Assembly (NCBI GenBank): GCA_035545895.1
Contig: DASZXJ010000211.1
Span: 1 to 5,168 of the forward strand
DNA length: 5,168 bases
Reading direction: 5' to 3'
Source of the DNA: DASZXJ01 sp035545895
GTDB lineage: Bacteria > Planctomycetota > Phycisphaerae > Tepidisphaerales > Tepidisphaeraceae
Each line of letters opens with the position of its first letter. The stretch's first letter is position 1. Below the pieces are notes generated by a model, which was not told where the DNA came from, searched no databases, and saw only the letters and a program-made list of their open reading frames with translations. This document shows positions 1 to 5,168 of this stretch, one piece after another. The position numbers and the translations under genes are program-made.

Positions 1-565
1 GGTACTTAGGCATCCACCTACACACGCTTTAAGCCCAGTGATTCCGCCTAACGCTCGAGGCCTCTGTATTACCGCGGCTGCTGGCACAGAGTTAGCCGCC
101 TCTTCCTCTGGGGTAGATCAGAACTTTCTTTCCCCTGACAGGAGTTTACATCCCGAAGGACTTCTCCTCCACGCGGCGTCGCTCCGTCACACTTTCGTGC
201 ATTGCGGAAGATTCGTTACTGCAGCCCCCCGTAGGAGTCCGGGCAGTGTCTCAGTCCCGATGTGGCTGGTCGTCCTCTCAGACCAGCTACGCGTCATCGC
301 CTTGGTAGGCCGTTACCCTACCAACTAGCTGATACGATATCGCCTGCTCCCAGAGCACATTGCTGCTTTTGAGAATCCCGACATGCGTCGGGATTATATC
401 ATCAGGTATTACCCACCCTTTCGGATGGCTATCCCTGTCTCCGGGGCACATTAGCGATACATTACTCACCCGTCCGCCACTGGTGTATTGCTACACCCGT
501 TCGACTTGCATGTCTTAGCCACGCCGCCAGCGTTCAGGCTGAGCCAGGATCAAACTCTTCAATTA
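1..565 (-). rRNA. 16S ribosomal RNA gene, 5' part (truncated by window start)
   Basis: This is the 5' domain of the small-subunit rRNA on the minus strand, equivalent to roughly E. coli positions 1-601. The universal 27F site lies at 539-558 (E. coli 8-27). The 515F site, GTGCCAGCAGCCGCGGTAA on the minus strand, lies at 69-87. The 338 region is at 221-238. Counting from position 8, the mature 5' end falls at about 565, with the typical TTGAAGAGTTTG start. The 27F-to-515 distance is about 36 bases shorter than in E. coli, mainly from short V1 and V3 loops. The minus-strand stretch CTACGGGGGGCTGCAGT followed by AACGAATCTTCCGCAATG matches my memory of Verrucomicrobiota subdivision 3. The gene class is certain; the taxon is inference. 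The rest of 16S and any 23S, 5S or tRNA genes lie to the left of the window. Confidence 0.98.
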
Positions 566-603
566 ATTTTCTTGGCACGAATCATTCCTCATGCACTATG
601 TGG

Positions 604-629
604 AACCCAGCCAGCAAGCTGACCGGGCT
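604..629 (-). other. Leader hairpin with CUUG tetraloop just before 16S
   Basis: On the minus strand, AGCCCGGTCAG and CTGGCTGGGTT pair around a CTTG loop. This gives about 11 base pairs, including three G-U wobbles. The hairpin ends roughly 40 nt upstream of the mature 16S 5' end. CUUG is one of the unusually stable RNA tetraloops. It probably helps fold or process pre-16S. The role is inferred; the pairing is seen directly. Confidence 0.55.
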
Positions 630-725
630 TTGATAATGACTGACAGTTTCGTGATTCGCGTTTATCCTCGAAATGAGTTTGTCCACCGATCAGATTAAGA
701 CAATCTGTTCGGCTTGTTACTGCCT

Positions 726-743
726 GCCGGTGGCAAAACCGGC
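726..743 (-). other. Leader hairpin
   Basis: A perfect 6-bp stem, GCCGGT and ACCGGC, encloses a 6-nt loop. On the minus strand two further G-C pairs follow after one mismatch. No T-tract follows, so it does not look like a terminator. It is probably part of the rRNA leader fold. Confidence 0.4.
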
Positions 744-829
744 GGGTCAGTCGATCCATTCAATCCTGACGAGTCGGGACCAAATGAATCGAATTTGCAA
801 GGCTCAAACATTCTCGTTGGCTTCTATTC

Positions 830-854
830 AAAAAAATGATCAAGGAAGATCACT
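830..854 (-). terminator. Terminator-like hairpin inside the rRNA leader
   Basis: On the minus strand, TGATC-TTCCTT-GATCA is followed at once by a run of seven T. A wobble and one A-U pair extend the stem to seven. The stem is short and AT-rich, so as an intrinsic terminator it would be weak. It lies about 145 nt downstream of boxA, where an antiterminating polymerase would be expected to read through. It could act as an attenuator for non-antiterminated transcripts, or it could be chance. Confidence 0.3.
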
Positions 855-898
855 ATCTTGCGTGTAACCACAAGGATGCTTGAGATCTTTGTTGCATC

Positions 899-916
899 TG
901 CCTCGGCTAAGAGGCA
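899..916 (-). other. Leader hairpin downstream of boxA
   Basis: A perfect 6-bp stem, TGCCTC and GAGGCA, encloses a 6-nt loop within the transcribed leader. No T-tract follows. It is probably structural. Confidence 0.4.
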
Positions 917-996
917 AACGACTTCTGGATCGTCAGAACACTTCAGTACACCAAAGCATTCTGACACACATCCTCGCGGCTGTCCGACTATTCACT

Positions 997-1008
997 TGTC
1001 AAAGAGCA
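997..1008 (-). promoter_or_regulatory. boxA antitermination element of the rRNA leader
   Basis: The minus strand reads TGCTCTTTGACA, one base different from the E. coli rrn boxA TGCTCTTTAACA. In rRNA leaders, boxA RNA is bound by NusB-NusE (ribosomal protein S10). This starts assembly of the complex that lets polymerase resist Rho and pausing. It sits about 30-40 nt downstream of the P2 start and just downstream of a boxB-like hairpin, the usual rrn order. A GT-rich stretch at 961-975 (minus strand GATGTGTGTCAG) sits where boxC is described, but that part is weak. Confidence 0.85.
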
Positions 1009-1024
1009 CGATTTTCTTCCCACT

Positions 1025-1038
1025 GCTCCGTTCAGAGC
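1025..1038 (-). promoter_or_regulatory. boxB-like hairpin upstream of boxA
   Basis: GCTC and GAGC pair around a 6-nt loop (minus strand GCTC-TGAACG-GAGC), with the hairpin ending 16 nt before boxA. The boxB-then-boxA order fits bacterial rrn leaders. The hairpin starts almost at the predicted P2 start, so it would form the 5' end of P2 transcripts. The stem is only 4 bp, so confidence is moderate. Confidence 0.5.
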
Positions 1039-1045
1039 GGGGCGA

Positions 1046-1073
1046 ATACTATCGTCGGTTAGACGACTGTCAA
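1046..1073 (-). promoter_or_regulatory. rRNA promoter P2 (sigma70 type)
   Basis: On the minus strand there is a perfect -35 TTGACA (1068-1073), a 16-base spacer and a -10 TAGTAT (1046-1051). Transcription should start near 1038-1040. The bases between the -10 and the start read TCGCCCC, a GC-rich discriminator of the kind linked to stringent (ppGpp) control and growth-rate control of rRNA promoters. The spacer contains a dyad, TCGTC and GACGA (1052-1066). boxA lies 30-40 nt downstream, which supports this promoter. Confidence 0.75.
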
Positions 1074-1107
1074 TGGCTGTCGCAGAAATTTTTAATCACT
1101 ACTAGCA

Positions 1108-1158
1108 GCCGACGTCTTTCGCCACCGCGGTTAAAAAGCACCGCAGCATGGCGTCGGC
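1108..1158 (-). other. Long hairpin in the P1-specific leader
   Basis: On the minus strand an outer 7-bp perfect stem, GCCGACG and CGTCGGC, encloses CCA/TGG pairing. Inside that is an inner stem, CTGCGGT and ACCGCGG (one wobble), closed by an 8-nt loop with five T. Bulges sit on both sides. It begins about 35 nt after the predicted P1 start and ends before P2, so only P1 transcripts would carry it. No T-tract follows, so it is not an intrinsic terminator. It may be a processing or stability element. Confidence 0.5.
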
Positions 1159-1199
1159 CGAAGGTTTGAACTTGCCGAATCCGCCAAAACCGAAGAATC

Positions 1200-1228
1200 A
1201 TTATTTCCATTTCATGTTCAAGTGTCAA
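1200..1228 (-). promoter_or_regulatory. rRNA promoter P1 (sigma70 type)
   Basis: On the minus strand there is a perfect -35 TTGACA (1223-1228), an optimal 17-base spacer and a -10 AATAAT (1200-1205), five of six to consensus. Transcription should start near 1191-1195. Upstream (1229-1260) the DNA is rich in A and T tracts, as in an UP element that binds the alpha subunit of RNA polymerase. Unlike P2, the bases after the -10 are not GC-rich, so the two promoters may be regulated differently. Confidence 0.8.
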
Positions 1229-1341
1229 GGGCTTAGATAAGAAATAAAAAGGACTTTTTTGTCATCAACAGGGTCTTGCGTGAAACAAACAAGATTGTCA
1301 TCCTGTGCCGCATAAGGGCCAAGGGCACTTGGAGTTGCAGC
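1229..1341. promoter_or_regulatory. Divergent spacer between rRNA P1 and the act operon
   Basis: About 110 bases separate the rRNA P1 -35 from the first start codon of the plus-strand operon. The stretch holds a palindromic A-tract/T-tract (AAAAAG and CTTTTT, 1246-1259), which probably serves as the P1 UP element and may bend the DNA. The plus-strand operon promoter must lie here or overlap P1, but I found no convincing plus-strand -35/-10 pair. The best match is only TTGTCA (1259-1264) with TGAAAC 16 bases later. Confidence 0.5.
1331..1334 (+). promoter_or_regulatory. Shine-Dalgarno site that sets the start at 1342
   Basis: GGAG lies 7 bases before the ATG at 1342. The frame stays open upstream to a TTG at 1276, but that codon has no comparable site and would add a non-hydrophobic, poorly family-like leader. 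The ATG at 1342 is therefore preferred. Confidence 0.6.
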
Positions 1342-1854
1342 ATGCAGGAGAATCGGGTCGTCGCCGATACGGGTCGCAACCCTCAGGCATTGTGCGCGGA
1401 TACTGCCCTTCGGATCGCGAGTTGGACCTGGTTTGCGTTTCTCGCATTCCCATTCATTATTTTTCTGGCGTTGATCTGGCACCTTATGGACAACGACAAC
1501 CTCCAGCCAAATCCTGAACTGGCGGATACGTGGTTTTATGCGTCCATGGGTTACATGGTCTTTGCAGTGCCACTGGCCTTTTTCGGACGAAGCCGGTTGT
1601 TCAAGGGATATTGGGCGGGCGAGATCGTGCCGCCGCGCGAATACCTGATGGGAATGATTCTCATCTGGGGTGCAATGGAAATTGGCGGGCTGTTTGCGCT
1701 GGCTGGTTGTCTGATCAGCGGCACTTTGCTGCCGAATCTGTTGCCTGCGTTGTTGGCATTCATGTTGTTCACGCCGTTGTGGCCGAATGGTCACGCGATG
1801 ACTCGACCGCTCGTGAACGAGCATGATCCCGGTGAGTATGAGGAGCCGCGCTAA
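1342..1854 (+). CDS. Unrecognised membrane protein with four membrane segments, first gene of the act operon
   Basis: I do not recognise this 170-residue protein. It has a hydrophilic N-terminus (1-26) and four hydrophobic segments at about 27-49, 63-82, 100-125 and 128-147. A short acidic C-terminal tail ends in EYEEPR. The loop between segments 2 and 3 is basic (GRSRLFKGYW), which suggests a cytoplasmic position. There are no CxxCH haem motifs, no conserved cysteine pairs, and no signal peptide other than the first segment. It stops 28 bases before actA on the same strand, so it is probably co-transcribed with the alternative complex III genes. A role as an accessory subunit or assembly factor is inferred from position only. 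The start at 1342 is chosen for its GGAG site; a TTG start at 1276 would give 192 residues. Confidence 0.75.
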   Translation: MQENRVVADTGRNPQALCADTALRIASWTWFAFLAFPFIIFLALIWHLMDNDNLQPNPELADTWFYASMGYMVFAVPLAFFGRSRLFKGYWAGEIVPPREYLMGMILIWGAMEIGGLFALAGCLISGTLLPNLLPALLAFMLFTPLWPNGHAMTRPLVNEHDPGEYEEPR

Positions 1855-1882
1855 ACGGAATCGCGCGACCGATTGCTGAAGC

Positions 1883-2563
1883 ATGGACGAGACTGAAAAC
1901 AGGCCGTTGTTCATTTTTCCCCGATGGGCAAACTACGCACTTCCGGGATTTGTGATGTTTGTGTTGGGCGCTGCGCTTTACGTTCCCACCGTTGTCAGCT
2001 TCGGATTTTCTCCAAAAACCACGGACGTGGGATACCAGCCGGTTCAGCCGATTCCATACAGCCATGCTTTGCACGTCGGCGAACTCGGCATGGATTGCCG
2101 GTACTGTCACACTACGGTGGAAACGGCGCCGTTTGCAGCGCTTCCGGCCACGCAGACGTGCATGAATTGTCATGCGAGCATCAAATCTGAAAGCCCAAGC
2201 CTTGCCGCGCTCCGAACCAGTTGGACGAACGGCACATCAGTCCCCTGGATCAAAATTCACGATCTGCCCGATTACGCCTACTTCAATCACTCAGCCCATG
2301 TGGACAAAGGCGTCGGCTGCGTCGTATGCCATGGGCGCGTCGATCAGATGGAACAGGTATACCAGGCGAAAACCTTGAGCATGGCATGGTGCCTTGATTG
2401 CCATCGTGCGCCAGAGAAATACATCCGTCCGAAGAACGAAGTGACAAATATGTCATATGTTCCCGCAGGCAACGATCAACTTGCCGTGGGTCGCGAGTTG
2501 AAAAAGGAATATGGTATTCGCGATACGACTTACATGACGAGTTGCTCAACGTGTCACAGATGA
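1883..2563 (+). CDS. actA: ActA, membrane-anchored pentaheme cytochrome c of alternative complex III
   Basis: This 226-residue protein has a short N-terminal tail, one membrane anchor or uncleaved signal (about 18-41), and a periplasmic domain. The domain carries five CxxCH haem c motifs: C72-H76 (CRYCH), C93-H97 (CMNCH), C146-H150 (CVVCH), C170-H174 (CLDCH) and C221-H225 (CSTCH). Extra histidines at 61, 64, 126, 136 and 139 are candidate distal ligands. Family stretches such as HVGELGMDCRYCH, YFNHSAHV, GCVVCHGRVDQME and LSMAWCLDCHR are very like known ActA. In ACIII, ActA takes electrons from the iron-sulfur/NrfD part of the complex and passes them to a mono-haem cytochrome or an oxidase. 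The fifth haem site is one residue from the C-terminus, so the gene is complete. actB follows after 18 bases. The Shine-Dalgarno site is weak. Confidence 0.93.
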   Translation: MDETENRPLFIFPRWANYALPGFVMFVLGAALYVPTVVSFGFSPKTTDVGYQPVQPIPYSHALHVGELGMDCRYCHTTVETAPFAALPATQTCMNCHASIKSESPSLAALRTSWTNGTSVPWIKIHDLPDYAYFNHSAHVDKGVGCVVCHGRVDQMEQVYQAKTLSMAWCLDCHRAPEKYIRPKNEVTNMSYVPAGNDQLAVGRELKKEYGIRDTTYMTSCSTCHR

Positions 2564-2589
2564 AAGTGGTCAGCGATCAGTATGCTTGA
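2560..2589 (+). other. ATGA stop-start overlap and nine-codon mini-frame linking actA to actB
   Basis: The actA stop TGA (2561-2563) overlaps an ATG (2560-2562). That ATG opens a nine-codon frame, MKVVSDQYA, ending at TGA 2587-2589, a few bases past the actB ATG (2582). The actB start lacks a clear Shine-Dalgarno site. Terminating or reinitiating ribosomes could be handed on to actB, that is, translational coupling. The arrangement is seen; the function is inferred and could be chance. Confidence 0.3.
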
Positions 2590-5168
2590 ATATTGGCAAA
2601 GTCTCGAGCAATTGGCGAACAGTCCTGAAACCCTGGAGCGCATCTCCAGGGAGTTTCCCGACTATCAGCCCGAGCAGATTATCTCGCTGTCGCGCCGGCG
2701 GTTCATGAAGCTGATGAGCGCCTCGATGGCGCTGGCCGGCATCACGCTCACCGGTTGCCGGCGATGGCCAAAGGAGGAACTGGCGCCCTATTCGAGCAAC
2801 CCGCGAGAGTCCACCCCCGGGACAGCCCAACATTTCGCGACTGTTTACGAGATTGGCGGAGTCGGGCATGGACTATTGGTCACCAGCTACGACGGGCGAC
2901 CGATCAAAATTGAGGGCAATCCTTCGCATCCGTATTCAAAAACATTTGACGGCAAGCTCGGCGCTGCCGATGCGTTTGCACAGGCCAGTCTGCTCGAATT
3001 GTATGATCCGGATCGCAGTCGTTTTCCGGTCAATCGCACAGCCGCGTCTCCGCGACAAGCCAGTTGGGTGGAATTTGAGTCGATGATGGCAAGCCTTTCG
3101 CCACTGGATGGCAAAGGTTTTGCCGTTTTGTCCGAAGCAACTTCGAGTCCAAGTGTTCTCGCGCTGCGCGATGAAATTCTTAAATCCCGACCGCAGGCAC
3201 AGTGGTTTGAACACGAGCCGATTGTTCAGCAAACGTCGCGGAAAGTGCTTGATCTTACAAACGCAGATGTCGTGGTCCTTCTCGATTCCGACCTGTTTGG
3301 CGCGCATCCCGCACACGTTCGTTATGCGAACGATTGGGCCAAGCGACGGCGCAGCGCAGATGAACATCGCGGGATGAACCGCATGTATATGGCGGAGTCC
3401 GCGCTGACCATCACCGGATCAGTCGCCGACGAAAGAATCGGGGTTCGGCCATCTCGACTTGGACACATCGCGATGGCGGTCGCTGCCAGGCTTGGGGTCA
3501 GTGGATCAGTCGCTCCCGCGAATCTGTCGCCTGAAGAAATAAAATTTGTCGATCACGCATCTGCCGATTTGAAAAACAACGGTGTGATCAATGCGGGTGA
3601 TCATCTGCCCGTCGAAATCCAACAGATCGTCGATGCAATCAATCAAAGCATCGGCGCGGTCGGCAAGCGCGTCACCCATTTGCAGGCGCCAGCCAATCCG
3701 GCTCAATCGATTTCCAAACTTTCCGAGCAAATCAAATCCGGTGCGATTACCTCGGTTCTGATTATTGGCGGGAATCCGGGTTACAACGCGCCGGCGGATC
3801 TTGATTTTGCCAGCGTCCTTTCTTCCGTGCCAAAGAGTGTTCATCTCAGCCTGCACGACAACGAAACGTCCCGCCGCTGCAAATGGCATGTGCCTCGAGC
3901 GCACTATCTTGAAAGCTGGGGCGATGCCCGGGCCTGGGATGGAACGGCCAGCATCCAGCAGCCCTTGATCCTGCCGCTGTTTGACGGCAAGTCCGTCATT
4001 GAAATCCTTGCGCTGCTGACCAGCAGCGCGGGCAAAAGTCCGCGGGACATTGTTCGCCGGACTTTTGCGACATTGACGGGCACTGATTCCGACAAGGCAT
4101 TCAATCAGGCGCTTCAGGATGGCGTCGTTCCAACGAGTCAATATAAAACTGCCGCGCTGCAATCATCTTCGCTGTCGGCCGCAATGCCGGCCGAAACCAG
4201 GGGATTTGAACTGCGGTTCCTCCCGGATCAAAAGGTGCTGGATGGCCGCTTTGCCAATAACGGATGGTTGCAGGAATTACCCGACTCATTGACGAAACTC
4301 ACCTGGGACAACGCCGCCCTGCTCAGCAAAAAGGATGCGGATGACCTTGGTGTGACCAATGGCGACATGATTCGCATCAGCGTCGGCGATCGCTCATTGG
4401 AAATCGCCGCATTTATCCTGCCCGGCCAACCCATCGGAGTCATCGGCTTGCCTCTTGGATATGGCCGCAGCGCAGCGGGTCGCGTGGGTAATGGCGTCGG
4501 GTTTAACGCGTACGTGCTTCGTACCGTGACCGGCTCGACATATCTCTCCGGCGCGACAGTCGCCAGGACAGGAACGACATACAATTTCTCCACAACGCAG
4601 GAACATCACATCATTGATGAAATCGGATTCAAAGGCCGCGAAGAGCGCATTGGTGAAAAAGGACATAGCGGCCCGATCATTCGCGAAGCAACATTGGCGG
4701 AGTATGAAAAGAACCCCCGCGCGGCGCACGAAGGCCAGCATGAAGCGATTCCCCTGCCGCTCTTTCAGCCTCCGTCCCAGTTCAATAATCCAAATGCCTG
4801 GGGCATGGCGATCGACATGAACGCGTGCATCGGCTGCAACGCCTGCGTGGTTGCCTGCCAGGCTGAAAACAACATTCCAATCGTCGGCAAGGATCAGGTC
4901 GCCAATGGCCGCGAGATGCACTGGCTTCGCGTCGATCGATATTTCAAAGGAACTGCCGACGATCGCAATCCGGAAATCGCGTTCCAGCCCATGATGTGCG
5001 TGCACTGCGAAAACGCGCCTTGCGAGCAGGTTTGTCCGGTTGCCGCAACGACGCACGACAGCGAAGGCCTGAATGTGATGGTCTATAACCGCTGCATCGG
5101 GACGCGTTATTGCTCGAACAATTGCCCGTACAAAGTGCGGCGATTCAATTATTTCGACTGGCACAGCA
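2582..5168 (+). CDS. actB: ActB, fused molybdopterin-oxidoreductase-like and iron-sulfur subunit of alternative complex III (3' end missing)
   Basis: The frame is open for 862 codons and runs off the window; known ActB proteins are about 1000 residues. Residues 4-26 form the short N-terminal extension typical of these proteins (YWQSLEQLA...REFP). A twin-arginine signal follows (SRRRFMK, 37-43), then a hydrophobic stretch ending in a lipobox-like LTGC (Cys59). Residues about 70-710 resemble molybdopterin oxidoreductases but in ActB bind no molybdenum cofactor; landmarks are GGNPGYNAPADLDF near 396, HYLESWGDARAWDG near 441, and a C-terminal beta-barrel-like part from about 575. From 749 comes a ferredoxin-like domain with Cys 749, 752, 755, 759, then 806, 809, 814, 818, then 838, 844, 848. 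Thr841 stands where a fourth cluster cysteine would be (CIGTRYC), fitting the [3Fe-4S] cluster reported for ActB. It passes electrons from the quinol site towards ActA. The start is the only ATG after the upstream in-frame stop. A Qrc-type relative is less likely given the fusion and the pentaheme neighbour. Confidence 0.95.
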   Translation, partial: MLEYWQSLEQLANSPETLERISREFPDYQPEQIISLSRRRFMKLMSASMALAGITLTGCRRWPKEELAPYSSNPRESTPGTAQHFATVYEIGGVGHGLLVTSYDGRPIKIEGNPSHPYSKTFDGKLGAADAFAQASLLELYDPDRSRFPVNRTAASPRQASWVEFESMMASLSPLDGKGFAVLSEATSSPSVLALRDEILKSRPQAQWFEHEPIVQQTSRKVLDLTNADVVVLLDSDLFGAHPAHVRYANDWAKRRRSADEHRGMNRMYMAESALTITGSVADERIGVRPSRLGHIAMAVAARLGVSGSVAPANLSPEEIKFVDHASADLKNNGVINAGDHLPVEIQQIVDAINQSIGAVGKRVTHLQAPANPAQSISKLSEQIKSGAITSVLIIGGNPGYNAPADLDFASVLSSVPKSVHLSLHDNETSRRCKWHVPRAHYLESWGDARAWDGTASIQQPLILPLFDGKSVIEILALLTSSAGKSPRDIVRRTFATLTGTDSDKAFNQALQDGVVPTSQYKTAALQSSSLSAAMPAETRGFELRFLPDQKVLDGRFANNGWLQELPDSLTKLTWDNAALLSKKDADDLGVTNGDMIRISVGDRSLEIAAFILPGQPIGVIGLPLGYGRSAAGRVGNGVGFNAYVLRTVTGSTYLSGATVARTGTTYNFSTTQEHHIIDEIGFKGREERIGEKGHSGPIIREATLAEYEKNPRAAHEGQHEAIPLPLFQPPSQFNNPNAWGMAIDMNACIGCNACVVACQAENNIPIVGKDQVANGREMHWLRVDRYFKGTADDRNPEIAFQPMMCVHCENAPCEQVCPVAATTHDSEGLNVMVYNRCIGTRYCSNNCPYKVRRFNYFDWHS

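Larger units (their letters stand above)
566..1192 (-). other. 16S rRNA leader (transcribed, non-coding)
   Basis: This long stretch has no supported protein gene. It runs from the inferred P1 start near 1192 to the mature 16S 5' end at 565: about 630 nt from P1 and 470 nt from P2. On the minus strand it carries, in transcription order, a long P1-only hairpin (1108-1158), P2 (1046-1073), a boxB-like hairpin (1025-1038), boxA (997-1008), and further hairpins at 899-916, 837-852, 726-743 and 604-629. Short open frames here have no recognisable product and no Shine-Dalgarno site. RNase III and other nucleases would trim the leader from pre-16S. The partner strand of the usual processing stem lies beyond the 3' end of 16S, outside the window. 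Confidence 0.85.

Noticed and set aside
38..469. Open frames of 96 and 60 codons over the left end
   Set aside because: They lie entirely inside the 16S rRNA gene, which is unmistakable from its universal primer sites.
673..1169. Short plus-strand frames (64, 103 and 60 codons) in the leader region
   Set aside because: They run antisense to the rRNA leader, overlap boxA and both hairpin and promoter elements, lack Shine-Dalgarno sites and have no family-like sequence.
566..1192. tRNA, CRISPR or mobile element in the non-coding stretch
   Set aside because: No cloverleaf, spaced direct repeats or transposase-like frame was seen; the hairpins are irregular and fit an rRNA leader.
1211..1304. 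Possible plus-strand promoter for the act operon
   Set aside because: Candidates such as TTCATG-N17-TAGATA and TTGTCA-N16-TGAAAC match the -10 consensus at only three of six positions; I could not choose one.
1225..1914. 229-codon minus-strand frame
   Set aside because: It covers the membrane protein gene and reaches into actA and the rRNA promoter. Its product is rich in Arg, Gln and His and has no recognisable domain, typical of an antisense shadow.
3506..4162. 218-codon minus-strand frame
   Set aside because: It is antisense to the well-supported ActB coding frame, with no recognisable product.
4394..5164. 256-codon minus-strand frame
   Set aside because: It is antisense to the ActB iron-sulfur region, whose cysteine motifs prove the plus frame.
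1..5168. A new defence or other exotic system
   Set aside because: All strong coding signals belong to rRNA and alternative complex III. The only unknown protein is a small membrane protein in that operon.

Overview
The window looks like chromosomal DNA from a Verrucomicrobiota bacterium, probably near the Limisphaerales/Pedosphaera group. This rests on remembered signatures in the partial 16S rRNA gene: the two-mismatch EUB338 site, the GGGGGGCTGCAGTAACGAA stretch, and short V1 and V3 loops. A database comparison is needed to fix the rank. The window has two divergent halves.

Left half, minus strand (1 to about 1228): the 5' part of a 16S rRNA gene (1-565, cut by the window edge) and its long leader. 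The rRNA control region can be read in detail. It has an upstream promoter P1 (TTGACA-N17-AATAAT), a second promoter P2 (TTGACA-N16-TAGTAT with a GC-rich discriminator), a boxB-like hairpin, a near-perfect boxA antitermination site (TGCTCTTTGACA), and several hairpins before the mature 16S end. One of these hairpins looks like a weak intrinsic terminator. No protein gene is supported between 566 and 1341.

Right half, plus strand (1342 to the end): the start of an operon for alternative complex III (ACIII, the act operon). ACIII is a cytochrome bc1-independent quinol:electron-acceptor oxidoreductase. The order is an unrecognised protein of four membrane segments (1342-1854), then actA, a membrane-anchored pentaheme cytochrome c (1883-2563), then actB, a fused molybdopterin-oxidoreductase-like plus iron-sulfur subunit (2582 to beyond the window end). 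Gaps of 28 and 18 bases, all on one strand, suggest a single transcript. In known ACIII, a NrfD-like membrane subunit (ActC) oxidises menaquinol, and electrons pass through the ActB iron-sulfur clusters and ActA haems to a downstream cytochrome c or directly to a terminal oxidase. actC to actF and oxidase genes would be expected just past position 5168.

I see no CRISPR array, insertion sequence, prophage or defence system. The main points for a second look are the unassigned membrane gene at the head of the act operon, the structured rRNA leader with two promoters, and the close divergent pairing of rRNA and respiratory-complex transcription.
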